Assembly: GCA_048262255.1 (NCBI GenBank)
Contig: JBLXFH010000001.1
Coordinates: 62,001 to 126,000, forward strand
Length of the DNA stretch: 64,000 bases
Direction: 5' to 3'
Origin: JABMNT01 sp048262255
Lineage (GTDB): Bacteria; Pseudomonadota; Alphaproteobacteria; Rhodospirillales; Casp-alpha2
Each line of letters starts with the position of its first letter. The first letter of the stretch is position 1. The notes under the pieces were generated by a model. The model saw only the letters and a list, made by a program, of their open reading frames with translations. It was not told the origin of the DNA and did not search any database. Positions 7,895 to 16,669 of this stretch are shown here, piece after piece. Position numbers and translations under genes: made by a program.

Positions 7895-8908
7895 ATGCGT
7901 CTTTTCCCTTTGTTCACCCTTTTTCTTGCCCCGCTTCTGCTGGCATTGCCGGTGCATGCCATTGAGCCCCAACAGATATCCATGGAAGTGGCCCGCGAAA
8001 TCATAACGCTTCGCCGCATCGGCGATGCTGCTTTTATCACCACCATAGACAGAAAAAGCCATCAGGTCGCGTTATCGGGAGGCTCCCTCACCCTCACTCC
8101 TGCCGCCCTTCCTTTGCCGCTCACGGCGACTGATCCCGACAGGCTCCCCGACACGAACGTAGAAGTTGGCACCCGCAATATCCGCCAAGCCTGGTTTGCC
8201 CGCCCGACCCGACGCTATGATCATGGTGTTCTCGGGGATGCGATTGAAGCGGCTTCGCTGAAGGCTCTGATGAGCGATGATCAAATCCTTGAGGTGCGGT
8301 TGCCGGAAACATCAGTTTTTGAAGACCGCACGCCCCGGCTTGCCGATATTGACGGTGATGGACAAGATGAAATCATCGCTGTTCGCTCTTACCTCAACAG
8401 CGGCGCCGCCGTTACGCTGATTGGACAGGTCGGCGCAAATCTCCAGATCATTGCCGAAGCCCCGTCCATCGGCCAGCCGAATCGCTGGCTCAATCCGGTT
8501 GGTGCCGCCGACTTTGACGGAGACGGAACAACTGAGATCGCCGTTGTTATCACACCCCATATCGGCGGCACCCTGCAGCTTTATGAATGGCAAGGAGACA
8601 GGCTCGTTAAGGATCTGAGCGCACGCGGTTTTTCCAACCATGCCATGGGATCGCGTGAATTGGGTTTGTCGGCCCTTGCCGATGTTAACAATGATGGCAT
8701 CGTGGATATGGTTCTACCTGATGCCGGGCGGGCGAGCCTTGTCGCGGTCACCTTCGCCCAGGGGATGTTCAGGGCGCTTTCACGCACCCCCCTTGATGGC
8801 CTTTTGACCAGTCGCCTTGTCGCGGCGGACCTCGATGGAGACGAAAGCCCGGAAGTTCTTTATGTGACCCGCCACAACCGACTAACCGCCCTCACCTGGA
8901 CGCAATGA
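7895..8908 (+). CDS. Secreted FG-GAP/VCBS repeat protein
   Basis: A 337-residue protein has an N-terminal signal peptide (MRLFPLF, hydrophobic core, cleavage after PVHA). Its later part carries beta-propeller FG-GAP/VCBS repeats, recognised from calcium-binding loops: DIDGDGQDEIIAV, DFDGDGTTEIAVV, DVNNDGIVDMVLP and DLDGDESPEVLYV. Such proteins are usually periplasmic or surface beta propellers; no specific ligand can be named. The frame is open to a TTG at 7880, but ATG at 7895 with AGGTGA upstream gives the clean signal peptide and is preferred. Its stop overlaps the start of the downstream transporter in an ATGA arrangement, so the two are probably translated together. Confidence 0.8.
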   Translation: MRLFPLFTLFLAPLLLALPVHAIEPQQISMEVAREIITLRRIGDAAFITTIDRKSHQVALSGGSLTLTPAALPLPLTATDPDRLPDTNVEVGTRNIRQAWFARPTRRYDHGVLGDAIEAASLKALMSDDQILEVRLPETSVFEDRTPRLADIDGDGQDEIIAVRSYLNSGAAVTLIGQVGANLQIIAEAPSIGQPNRWLNPVGAADFDGDGTTEIAVVITPHIGGTLQLYEWQGDRLVKDLSARGFSNHAMGSRELGLSALADVNNDGIVDMVLPDAGRASLVAVTFAQGMFRALSRTPLDGLLTSRLVAADLDGDESPEVLYVTRHNRLTALTWTQ

Positions 8909-9807
8909 CCGACAAACGCCCCCCGAACCCGATCACGGCCACCTTCATTGGCGGCACCGCCGTTTTGATGTGGGGACTGCTCGCCCTGTTCACCACACTG
9001 ACAGGAGACGTTCCGCCGTTTTTGCTGGCCGCCCTGGCCTTTGGCATCGCAACCGGGCTGGTTGTACTCAAGTGGATCATCCGCCGTGAGAACATTATCC
9101 AACACTTGCGCCAACCGCCAAAGGCCTGGGTTCTCGGTGTCACCGGTCTGTTCGGCTACCATTTTTTCTATTTTCTGGCACTGCGCAATGCACCGCCAGT
9201 GGAAGCAGGCTTGATCGCCTATATGTGGCCATTGCTGATTGTTTTGTTTTCCGCCCTGCTGCCCGGCGAACGCCTGCGCGTCTGGCATGTGATCGGGGCC
9301 CTGACCGGGTTTATCGGGGCCGCCCTTCTGGTCACTGGCGGCAATGGCCTTTCGGGCTTCAAAAGCCAGTTCACACTGGGTTACGTCATGGCCGTCGCCT
9401 GCGCACTGACCTGGTCAGGGTATTCGGTATTGAACCGGCGATTTGCCCATGTGCCGACCGATACCGTTGGCGGCTTTTGCGCCGCAACCGCCATCCTTGC
9501 GACACTTTGCCATTTGGCCTTCGAAACCACGGTTCTGCCGCATGATACGGGCGAGTGGCTGGCCGTTTTCGGGCTCGGGCTGTTGCCCGTGGGGGCGGCC
9601 TTCTTCACTTGGGACTACGGCACCAAGCATGGCCATATTCAGGTGCTGGGCGCCTTTGCCTATGCCGCACCGCTGATTTCCACCGTGGTTTTGATTGTCG
9701 CGGGCAAAGGCGAAGCCAGCTGGGTAACGGTTCTGGCCTGTCTGATGATTGTTGGTGGTGCCGTTATTGCCTCAAAGGATCTGCTGTTTTCCAGATCGCG
9801 AAGCTGA
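8905..9807 (+). CDS. EamA/DMT-family exporter (YddG-like)
   Basis: This 300-residue inner-membrane protein has about ten hydrophobic helices in two EamA repeats, the drug/metabolite transporter architecture. Sequence blocks such as TFIGGTAVLMWGLLALF near the N-terminus, LFGYHFFYFLALRNAPPVEAGLIAYMWPL in the first repeat and ALTWSGYSVLNRRF opening the second resemble YddG-type aromatic amino acid exporters. Substrate assignment is by resemblance only. It overlaps the preceding FG-GAP gene by four bases (ATGA). A second DMT transporter of a different subtype occurs at 16670. Confidence 0.75.
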   Translation: MTDKRPPNPITATFIGGTAVLMWGLLALFTTLTGDVPPFLLAALAFGIATGLVVLKWIIRRENIIQHLRQPPKAWVLGVTGLFGYHFFYFLALRNAPPVEAGLIAYMWPLLIVLFSALLPGERLRVWHVIGALTGFIGAALLVTGGNGLSGFKSQFTLGYVMAVACALTWSGYSVLNRRFAHVPTDTVGGFCAATAILATLCHLAFETTVLPHDTGEWLAVFGLGLLPVGAAFFTWDYGTKHGHIQVLGAFAYAAPLISTVVLIVAGKGEASWVTVLACLMIVGGAVIASKDLLFSRSRS

Positions 9808-9824
9808 CTTCTTGGGACATTGAC

Positions 9825-10253
9825 CTACCCTCCGTCAGGCTCCCAACCCTCGGGAGCCATCTCAAAACCGGAGAACTTGAAAGCCGGGGCAACGGTGCAA
9901 CCGACCAGCGTCCACTCTCCATTAGACTGGGCCGACTGCCAGGCCCCTTTTGGAACAACGCCCACAGGGCTTTGCCCGGCTGCCAAATCGATACCCAAAA
10001 GAAGTGTTTCAGAGGCTTGGTCTTGCGGCGCGATGCGCAATGTGAGATCAGCGCCTGCGTAATAATGCCAGATTTCCACAGCGTCCACCCGGTGCCAGTG
10101 CGATATTTCCCCGGCTTTCAGCAAAAAATAGATGGTTGTTGCGTCGCCACGTGCGCCATTGGGGGCTGAATGGCGATAGACTTCCCGGTAATAGCCGCCT
10201 TCCGGGTGTGGCTCGAGGCCCAACGTTTCAATGATTGCATCTGCATTTTTCAT
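9825..10253 (-). CDS. Cupin_5 (DUF985) protein
   Basis: A 142-residue single-domain cupin. It opens with LGLEPHPEGGYYREVYR, continues with TTIYFLLKAGEISHWHRVDAVEIWHYYAGADLTL and ends with VGCTVAPAFKFSGFE, the defining blocks of the Cupin_5/DUF985 family. The histidines in SHWHRV and the Glu in AVEIWH are where the cupin fold would bind metal. Members are small cytoplasmic proteins of unknown substrate; no enzymatic role can be claimed. It converges with the DMT exporter 17 bases away. The ATG start at 10253 leaves 83 bases to the divergent methyltransferase-like gene. Confidence 0.85.
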   Translation of the reverse strand: MKNADAIIETLGLEPHPEGGYYREVYRHSAPNGARGDATTIYFLLKAGEISHWHRVDAVEIWHYYAGADLTLRIAPQDQASETLLLGIDLAAGQSPVGVVPKGAWQSAQSNGEWTLVGCTVAPAFKFSGFEMAPEGWEPDGG

Positions 10254-10336
10254 AAATGGACTTTATCACCAGCGACAACCGACTGCCACGTTACATATGG
10301 CGCAAAGGGCAAATTTCCTTTATAGGCTAAAGCCTT

Positions 10337-11110
10337 ATGTGGATGGATGTTGTTGATTTAAGAGATTTTTACGCGGGCGATCTGGGCCGGGTCACGCGCC
10401 GCATGATCCGTCGCAAGCTGCGCGCTATCTGGCCGGACGTCGCCGGGCAGAGCGTTCTTGGCTTTGGCTATGCGGGCCCTTACCTGCAAAGCTTCCATGG
10501 CGAGGCGGGTCGCATCATTTCCGCAATGCCCGCCGGCCAAGGCATCCTGCATTGGCCGGACGAAGCCCCCAATCTGACCTGTCTGGTTGATGAATTTGAA
10601 TTGCCTTTTGATGATCTGTCCATGGACCGGGTCATTCTCGTTCACGCCCTGGAATGCGCTGAACAGGTGCGACCTCTAATGCGCGAAATCTGGCGGATAT
10701 TGGCGGGAAGTGGGCGATTGCTGGTGATTACGCCCAATCGCCGCGGCCTGTGGGCGCGCTTTGAGCGCACCCCCTTTGGTCATGGGCAGCCCTATTCCAG
10801 CCGCCAGTTGTCCCGCCTGATGCGCGATACCATGTTCACGCCGGTCGAGACCCACCGGGCGCTGTATGTGCCGCCCGTGCGGTCACGCATGATGCTGTCT
10901 GCCGCACCGGCGCTTGAAAATCTGGGCGCCCGGTTTTTCACAACCTTTGCCGGAGTCATCGTCATGGAAGCCGTTAAGCAGATTTATGCAGGCCAGCCGC
11001 TGGCGGAAGCGCGGCAAAGCCGTAGCGTTTTGGCCCTGCCGCAACAAACCCAGCGCACGCGTGCTGCGCAGGACCAGGCCTTTGAGGCGAACCGTGACCG
11101 GCATTTTTGA
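10337..11110 (+). CDS. SAM-dependent methyltransferase-like protein
   Basis: A 257-residue protein with a type-11 class I methyltransferase layout. The first motif is degenerate: VLGFGYAGPYLQSF stands where the usual glycine-rich loop would be. Acidic DEFELPFDDLSMDRVILVHALECAE is the motif II/III region, and LREIWRILAGSGRLLVITPNRRG-like text is the post-motif strand typical of ubiquinone/menaquinone-type methyltransferases. The C-terminal 60 residues are basic and unstructured. The weakened glycine loop leaves room for an altered substrate or loss of activity. Such proteins are often found beside glyoxalase II genes in alphaproteobacteria, but none is seen here. Substrate unknown. Confidence 0.7.
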   Translation: MWMDVVDLRDFYAGDLGRVTRRMIRRKLRAIWPDVAGQSVLGFGYAGPYLQSFHGEAGRIISAMPAGQGILHWPDEAPNLTCLVDEFELPFDDLSMDRVILVHALECAEQVRPLMREIWRILAGSGRLLVITPNRRGLWARFERTPFGHGQPYSSRQLSRLMRDTMFTPVETHRALYVPPVRSRMMLSAAPALENLGARFFTTFAGVIVMEAVKQIYAGQPLAEARQSRSVLALPQQTQRTRAAQDQAFEANRDRHF

Positions 11111-11272
11111 TCACGAAAAAGGATAGTTTTCTTTGCTTTCACCCGCGCATCGCATTATCACTAGCCGGTCTTTCGCCCTTGATATCTGTGGCCTTCCCAA
11201 ACACACATGCAACGCTAGGGAACACAGAAATGTGAGAGATGCAGACGCCTTTGGAATCGATGGACACAAGTC

Positions 11273-12178
11273 ATGACGAGCGACAAAAAACAACTGGAAA
11301 ATCTGCGAAATCGTATTGACGAAATCGACGCTTCTATTCATGACCTGATCATGGAACGGATTGAGGTTGTCGACGGGGTCCGCAAGATCAAGAACAGCCT
11401 GGGTTCCAAGGTTATGATCCGCCCGTCGCGCGAGGCGGAAGTCCTGTACCGGCTTATGGAACGCCATAAAGGCCCGTTTCCGAAACAGGAAATTGCCCGC
11501 ATCTGGCGGGAATTGATTGTCGCAACGCTGAGCGTCGAAGGACCATTTTCCGTGGCCGTTTACCACCCGGATAATGAACCCGGTTATTGGGACCTGGCCC
11601 GCGATCAATACGGCACCTTTACCAAGATGACCCGTCACACCAGCGCCCGGCGTGTCGTTGAGGCCGTACAAAACGGCGAGGCGACGCTGGGCATCGTTCC
11701 CATTCCGCAACGCGATGAAGACGACAACTGGTGGCGCCACATTGTCAGTGAACGCGAAGCGACACCACGGATTATCGCCCGCCTGCCCTTTATCGGCACA
11801 GGCAACGCCCGCAACGCCGGACTGGAAGCTCTGGTCATTTGCCCCATTGAACATGAAGAGACGGGCCGCGATCGCTCCTTTATCGCCGTCGAAGCGACGC
11901 AGGACATTGGTTATAACGTGATCGAGACAAGTTTAACCAAGGCTGGTTACACGGTCGCTTTTTACCAGCACTGGCATGACCCCTCGCGCCCGCCGGGCTG
12001 GTTTTATCTGATTGAGGTTTACGGCTTTATCAATCCCGATGGTGATCAGGCAAAAAAACTGCAGAACGCGCTCGGCAAAAAGGTCAACCGGATTGTTAAT
12101 CTAGGGGGCTACGCCACGCCGCTCAGCAAACAGGATTTGGCCCCAAGTAAAAAATCATCTGGAAAACCAAAGAAATGA
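11273..12178 (+). CDS. AroQ chorismate mutase fused to a degenerate prephenate dehydratase/ACT-like region
   Basis: Residues 5-90 are an AroQ-type chorismate mutase (LENLRNRIDEIDASIHDLIMERIEVV, VRKIK, RPSREAEVLYRLM), which converts chorismate to prephenate. Residues 92-205 resemble a prephenate dehydratase: AVYHPDNEPGYWDLA, VVEAVQNGEATLGIVPI. The catalytic TRF signature is not present; the matching position reads DRSF. Residues 203-285 look like an ACT domain (FIAVEATQDIGYNVIETSL and a GWFYLIEVYGFI strand). I infer an active mutase with a possibly non-catalytic, phenylalanine- or tyrosine-sensing C-terminal half. It starts at ATG 11273 and overlaps hisC by four bases, in an operon for tyrosine/phenylalanine synthesis. 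Confidence 0.75.
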   Translation: MTSDKKQLENLRNRIDEIDASIHDLIMERIEVVDGVRKIKNSLGSKVMIRPSREAEVLYRLMERHKGPFPKQEIARIWRELIVATLSVEGPFSVAVYHPDNEPGYWDLARDQYGTFTKMTRHTSARRVVEAVQNGEATLGIVPIPQRDEDDNWWRHIVSEREATPRIIARLPFIGTGNARNAGLEALVICPIEHEETGRDRSFIAVEATQDIGYNVIETSLTKAGYTVAFYQHWHDPSRPPGWFYLIEVYGFINPDGDQAKKLQNALGKKVNRIVNLGGYATPLSKQDLAPSKKSSGKPKK

Positions 12179-13275
12179 CCTCCCCGACAGCCAAACCCGG
12201 TGTCATGTTGATCAAGCCTTACGTAGGCGGAGAATCAACCCTTGAAGGCCGCGACGACATTGTAAAACTAAGCTCCAATGAAGGGGCTTACGGCGCCAGC
12301 CCGCTGGCTCAGGCCGCCTATACGCAAGCGGCCTCGGAACTGCATCGCTATCCCGATGGCGGCGCGATTGCCTTGCGTAACGCGATTGCCGAAACGCATG
12401 GCCTGAACGCCGCGCAAATCGTTTGCGGGTCGGGTTCCGACGAAATCATTTCCCTGCTCTGCACCGCTTATGCCGGAGAAGGGGATGAGGTGCTCTATAG
12501 CGAATTCGGGTTTTTGATGTATTCCATTTCGGCCATGGCTGCGGGCGCAACGCCGGTGACCGCCCCGGAAACCGACCTGACGGCCAATGTCGATGCTCTG
12601 TTGGCCGCCGTGACCGATCGCACCCGCATTCTGTTTCTGGCCAATCCCAACAACCCCACCGGTACGTATCTGCCCGCCAGCGAGGTTGCCCGCCTGCGCA
12701 GCCATCTGCGCGAAGACATCCTGCTGGTTATCGATGCGGCGTATGCGGAATATGTGGCGAAGGACGATTATTCGGCGGGCGTTGAACTGGTCGATGCCGG
12801 CGAAAATGTCATCATGACCCGAACGTTCTCTAAAATTCACGGCCTTGGTGCGGTGCGTCTCGGCTGGGCCTATGGCCCGGAATCGGTGATTGATGTTTTG
12901 AACCGGGCGCGCGGCCCATTCAACGTCAATGCAGCTGCCCAAAGCGCTGGCGTTGCAGCGATCCGGGATCAGGCATTCACCACCTACGTGAAAGATCAGA
13001 ACCTGAAATGGCTGGCCTGGACCCGCGACCAGCTTCGCGATCTCGGACTTGACGTAACCGATAGTGTGGGCAACTTCCTGCTTGTCCATTTCGATGGAGA
13101 CAAGGGACGAACCGCCGAAGCCGCCGACAGTTTTCTGAAAGATAACGGCATCATCGTTCGCCGGGTCGGCTCCTACGGATTGCCGGACCATTTGCGCATA
13201 ACCATCGGAACAGAAGCGGAGATGCGCCGGGTGATCGATGCGCTGCGCCGATTTATGGGGAAAAACAGTGACTGA
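12175..13275 (+). CDS. hisC: Histidinol-phosphate/aromatic aminotransferase HisC
   Basis: A fold-type I PLP aminotransferase of 366 residues. Family blocks include KLSSNEGAYGASPLA, HRYPDGGAIALRNAIAE, CGSGSDEIISLLC, FLANPNNPTGTYL and the PLP-lysine motif TRTFSKIHGLGAVRLGW. The closing RVGSYGLPDHLRITIGTE is typical of HisC. In alphaproteobacteria this gene, placed between a chorismate mutase and tyrA, commonly serves both histidine and aromatic amino acid transamination, so a role in converting prephenate-derived keto acids is plausible. Its ATG overlaps the upstream stop (ATGA) and its 3' end overlaps tyrA by eight bases, showing tight translational coupling. Confidence 0.92.
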   Translation: MTSPTAKPGVMLIKPYVGGESTLEGRDDIVKLSSNEGAYGASPLAQAAYTQAASELHRYPDGGAIALRNAIAETHGLNAAQIVCGSGSDEIISLLCTAYAGEGDEVLYSEFGFLMYSISAMAAGATPVTAPETDLTANVDALLAAVTDRTRILFLANPNNPTGTYLPASEVARLRSHLREDILLVIDAAYAEYVAKDDYSAGVELVDAGENVIMTRTFSKIHGLGAVRLGWAYGPESVIDVLNRARGPFNVNAAAQSAGVAAIRDQAFTTYVKDQNLKWLAWTRDQLRDLGLDVTDSVGNFLLVHFDGDKGRTAEAADSFLKDNGIIVRRVGSYGLPDHLRITIGTEAEMRRVIDALRRFMGKNSD

Positions 13276-14155
13276 ACCCCTCAAAATACAACGTCTGGCC
13301 CTGATCGGGATCGGCCTGATCGGTTCATCCATCGCACATGCTGTGCGCGTCCATGGCCTTGCCGAACATATTGCCATCTCGACGCGCTCCACCGCAACCC
13401 TGGCCGAGGCCGAAAAACTGAATCTGGGCGACAGCTACCATGCCGACGCCATTGACGCGGTTAAAGAAGCCGATATGGTCATTATTTCCGTGCCGCTGGG
13501 CGCTTACGAAGCCGTCATCCAGCATATACGCGATGCCCTCAAACCCGGTGCCATTGTTACCGACGTCGCATCCTGCAAGGAATCGGTGATCGCCGATGTA
13601 GGCCCACATATTCCGGCAGGTGTGCATTTTGTTCCGGGCCACCCCATCGCAGGAACCGAACATTCGGGCCCCGCTGCCGGGTTCGCCAGCCTGTTTGAAG
13701 GCCGCTGGTGCATCCTGACACCGCCACCGGGAACCGATGAGGGGGCCATTGCTCAGGTTGGCGATTTGTGGAAAGCCATGGGCAGCATGGTCGAAATCAT
13801 GGAACCGGCGCACCACGATCAGGTCCTGGCCATTACGTCGCATCTGCCGCACCTGATCGCTTATTCCATTGTCGATACAGCCAACAATCTGGAAGACGAT
13901 CTGAAGCAGGAAGTGATCAAGTTTTCAGCCAGTGGGTTTCGCGATTTCACCCGTATTGCCGCTTCCGATCCCGTCATGTGGCGCGATGTCTTCTTGAAAA
14001 ACCGCGATGCCGTGCTGGAAATCCTGAGTCAGTTCACAGAAGACCTGACCGCCCTGCAGCGCGCTATTCGGCGCGGCGAAGGCGAGGCTCTGCAAAAGGT
14101 CTTTACCCGGACCCGGGCCATCCGTCGCGGCGTTATTGATTACAAACAGGAATAG
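13268..14155 (+). CDS. tyrA: Prephenate/arogenate dehydrogenase TyrA
   Basis: TyrA oxidatively decarboxylates prephenate (or arogenate) with NAD(P) in tyrosine synthesis. The Rossmann motif LALIGIGLIGSSIAHAV opens the protein. DVASCKESVI, HFVPGHPIAGTEHSGP and a helical dimerisation domain with TSHLPHLIAYSIV and ASDPVMWRDVFLKNRD follow, all standard. The frame is open from an upstream codon, but GTG at 13268, eight bases inside the hisC 3' end, places the Rossmann strand at the usual distance and gives 295 residues. Specificity for prephenate or arogenate cannot be read reliably. It is the last gene of the chorismate mutase-hisC-tyrA operon. Confidence 0.93.
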   Translation: MTEPLKIQRLALIGIGLIGSSIAHAVRVHGLAEHIAISTRSTATLAEAEKLNLGDSYHADAIDAVKEADMVIISVPLGAYEAVIQHIRDALKPGAIVTDVASCKESVIADVGPHIPAGVHFVPGHPIAGTEHSGPAAGFASLFEGRWCILTPPPGTDEGAIAQVGDLWKAMGSMVEIMEPAHHDQVLAITSHLPHLIAYSIVDTANNLEDDLKQEVIKFSASGFRDFTRIAASDPVMWRDVFLKNRDAVLEILSQFTEDLTALQRAIRRGEGEALQKVFTRTRAIRRGVIDYKQE

Positions 14156-14178
14156 TTGAAGCGTCAGGAGCCTTTGCC

Positions 14179-14592
14179 ATGGAAGCCGTCATCCAAAGTT
14201 TCTTAGCCGGATTTCCGGTCCTGATGCTGCATTCTTCAGTGACCCTTGTCATCTTAGCCATTGCCGTTTTCCTCTATATCAAGATCACGCCTTATGATGA
14301 AATTATCCTCATCAAGACAGGCAATACCGCCGCCGCCATTTCCCTGGCGGGCGCCATTGTCGGTTTTGCTATCCCGCTGGCCTTCGCCATGGCGAGCAGC
14401 GTCACCGTATATGAAATTCTGATCTGGGGGCCTGTCACCCTGCTCCTGCAATTGATCGCCTACCGGATTACCGATGTTCTGTTGCGCGACCTGCCCAAAC
14501 GAATCATCAATGGCGAGACAGGCCCGGCCATTCTGCTTGTTTCCATCAAATTTGCCGTCGCGGCGATTAATGCGGCGGCGGTCACCGGTTAA
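14179..14592 (+). CDS. DUF350 membrane protein
   Basis: This 137-residue protein has four predicted transmembrane helices near residues 17-34, 50-72, 79-96 and 113-133. The segments YIKITPYDEIILIKTGNTAAAISLAGAIVGFAIPLAFA and YRITDVLLRDLPKRIINGE identify it as DUF350 (YjfL type). The family is inner-membrane and of unknown biochemical function; in other species it is often next to envelope-stress or polyamine-related genes. A CAGGAG site sits nine bases ahead of the ATG. The following protease gene starts 14 bases past its stop, so the pair is probably cotranscribed. Confidence 0.85.
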   Translation: MEAVIQSFLAGFPVLMLHSSVTLVILAIAVFLYIKITPYDEIILIKTGNTAAAISLAGAIVGFAIPLAFAMASSVTVYEILIWGPVTLLLQLIAYRITDVLLRDLPKRIINGETGPAILLVSIKFAVAAINAAAVTG

Positions 14593-14606
14593 AAGCGCCC
14601 AATCCC

Positions 14607-15500
14607 ATGCGCAGCATCGACTGGTTGATGATCATTGCCCTGGTTGTTCTGGCCTTGGCCGGGAAGCTTGGCGACTTTGATCTTGCACCCGAAAGCGCCG
14701 AGAACCCACGAAGACCGCGACTGGAAACCCTGCCACCCAAATTCTGGGGTGCAGAAACCCGCGCCTGGCTATCACAAACCCCCAGCAAAAGCACAAATGA
14801 AATTCCGGAACTGGCTCAATTGCCACACGTCGGCATTATAGAAGAACGCAACAAGGGTAAGTCGACGGTTGGGTCTGCCTTTTCCCTATCCGAAAGAGGC
14901 CTTTGGCTAACCGCCCGGCATGTCGCCGAGGGATGTCAAAAAACCTATATTCAAACAGGCGAAAAACAGGCTCTGACCGTTACCAAGGCGGATTTCCATC
15001 CCAGTGCCGATATTGCTCTGTTGCGCACAAATGGCGGACCTGAAGCCCTTGAATTTTCAAGCCGCCAAAGCCCCCCCGAAAACGCCTATGGCATCGGCTT
15101 CCCGACCGGCCAGCCCGGTGCCGTACACGCCCGCTATCTGGGAGAAATGACCATGCAACATCGGGGTCGCAACGGCTATCGCGAGCAAGTGCATGCATGG
15201 AGCGAGCAATCACGTATTCCCGCCCGCCCCGGTTCATTGGGCGGATTAAGCGGCGGCGCAGTGCTTGATGACCAAGGTCATATTATTGGCGTCATCCAGG
15301 CGGAATCGCGACGGCGGGGGCGGATCATGACAGCCCGGCCTGAAACGATTCGTGCCCTGCTCGAACGCGCATCCGTCCAGATGAAGACGGCATCTGCAAC
15401 TACATCCGGGGAACTGTTCTCCGCTGCAACCTACCCGGCTCCTGCTAGAGAGTTGATTACACAGTTGCGTGTTGCCCGGGTCTTGTGTTTCTCAGGTTAA
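14607..15500 (+). CDS. Membrane-anchored trypsin-like serine protease
   Basis: Residues 5-20 form a hydrophobic N-terminal anchor or uncleaved signal (LMIIALVVLALAG). A trypsin-like domain of the S1/HtrA type follows: histidine in LTARHVAEGC, aspartate in HPSADIALLRT and nucleophilic serine in GGLSGGAVLDDQGHIIGVI. The catalytic triad is therefore complete. There is no PDZ domain, and the C-terminal 60 residues have no clear fold, with two isolated cysteines. It would act in the periplasm, anchored to the inner membrane. It is paired with a DUF350 membrane protein 14 bases upstream, which may be a partner or substrate; that link is positional only. Confidence 0.8.
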   Translation: MRSIDWLMIIALVVLALAGKLGDFDLAPESAENPRRPRLETLPPKFWGAETRAWLSQTPSKSTNEIPELAQLPHVGIIEERNKGKSTVGSAFSLSERGLWLTARHVAEGCQKTYIQTGEKQALTVTKADFHPSADIALLRTNGGPEALEFSSRQSPPENAYGIGFPTGQPGAVHARYLGEMTMQHRGRNGYREQVHAWSEQSRIPARPGSLGGLSGGAVLDDQGHIIGVIQAESRRRGRIMTARPETIRALLERASVQMKTASATTSGELFSAATYPAPARELITQLRVARVLCFSG

Positions 15501-15513
15501 CCCCAACTCCCAC

Positions 15514-16575
15514 CTACCAGTGGATTGGCGCAAAGCGGAAGAGCCTGTAAGTCCCGGCATAAAGGGTTTGATCCTGTATGGTGAGCGCCAGATCGAGATA
15601 AGAATTGCCGCCGTTTTCCGGTTGTTTTGAGAGCACCCCCAAAGTGATTTTTGTCGCAAAAGACACTCCGGGCGGAATAAGTCCCTGACGGGTCAGCATA
15701 TCGACCGTTTCAAAAAAACCTTCTGCTTTCACGGTAAACGCACCGATGGGTTGCAACGCCTCATCAAGCGCCAGCGTCCCATCGCCGCGCACCCGAAGCG
15801 GGGCATAATCCAGATCAATGGATGAAAAATCCAGAACCCCTCCCTGTACACGCCACGTATCCAGTAACCCCGGCCATGCCCCGGGAACGACGGGCCCACC
15901 GCCCAACCGGCCTTTTGCATCGAAATGTTGAATGCGCGGACCAAGAGGAGCACCAAGGGATTTTGGCAAATCCACTTCACGCAAGCGCAGCTTGAATTCA
16001 GGGTCACCCCCTGCCAGATGCCAGATTTGAATGTCGGCTTGTGCAATCTGCGCGGCGTCATCGCCGGGTGCTGGTCGCACTGCCAGTTCACGGATCGACA
16101 GATCCAGCGTTTCGGGCAGCCCCTTTTCAAGGCCCAAGACCGCTTCCCAGTGACCCGCATTTCCGGTCAGTTGCCGCTGCGGGCCAGACCACTGGCGTTG
16201 CCAATGATGAGAGCCGTTCATGTCAAAGACCACACGCCCAATGTTCCAAGGCGCCAGCGATATGATGATGGAGTCTGTGGACCAGTTCCAGCCCCTCTCG
16301 CCCACCAGCCTCAGGTTTGGCGATGTCAGTTCCATTTTTATGACGCCCGGAAACCCCCTCTGCGCCCGTCCACCATAAGTCAATTCAATACCTTGCCGCT
16401 GCTGTTGGGCGGACCAAGCTGTCAGGTTTTTTTCTAACTGATCGGCAACAAAAAACCACCATCCGGTATAGGCCGCTATGAGACATGCCAAACCCGCGAC
16501 GCAAACCATCAGGGGTTTGTATCGTCGTAATGGGCGGGTCTTGTTCATTTCGTGATCTGGCCCGACGGGGTTCAT
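15514..16575 (-). CDS. DUF2125 envelope protein
   Basis: A 353-residue protein has one N-terminal transmembrane segment (residues about 22-44) after a basic stretch, and a long soluble beta-rich part in the periplasm. The LEKNLTAWSAQQQRQGIELTYGG opening of the soluble part, followed by GFPGVIKMELTSPNLRL, is the mark of DUF2125, an alphaproteobacterial family of unknown function. The later part alternates beta strands rich in Leu/Gly, resembling lipid-handling AsmA-like proteins; this is only a resemblance. ATG at 16575 has an AGGAG 12 bases upstream; an internal ATG at 16548 is an alternative. It converges on the protease gene 13 bases away. Confidence 0.8.
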   Translation of the reverse strand: MNPVGPDHEMNKTRPLRRYKPLMVCVAGLACLIAAYTGWWFFVADQLEKNLTAWSAQQQRQGIELTYGGRAQRGFPGVIKMELTSPNLRLVGERGWNWSTDSIIISLAPWNIGRVVFDMNGSHHWQRQWSGPQRQLTGNAGHWEAVLGLEKGLPETLDLSIRELAVRPAPGDDAAQIAQADIQIWHLAGGDPEFKLRLREVDLPKSLGAPLGPRIQHFDAKGRLGGGPVVPGAWPGLLDTWRVQGGVLDFSSIDLDYAPLRVRGDGTLALDEALQPIGAFTVKAEGFFETVDMLTRQGLIPPGVSFATKITLGVLSKQPENGGNSYLDLALTIQDQTLYAGTYRLFRFAPIHW

Positions 16576-16669
16576 TATACGGGGGGCTCCTGCCTGTTTG
16601 TTTCTCCTTATACGTTGTTGCCATAGGGAGATGAAAGAATTAGCTTCGCAATCCCTGAAGGATATTTAA

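Noticed and set aside
12268..13392. 374-codon minus-strand ORF opposite hisC and tyrA
   Set aside because: Antisense to two certain enzymes, no domain signature.
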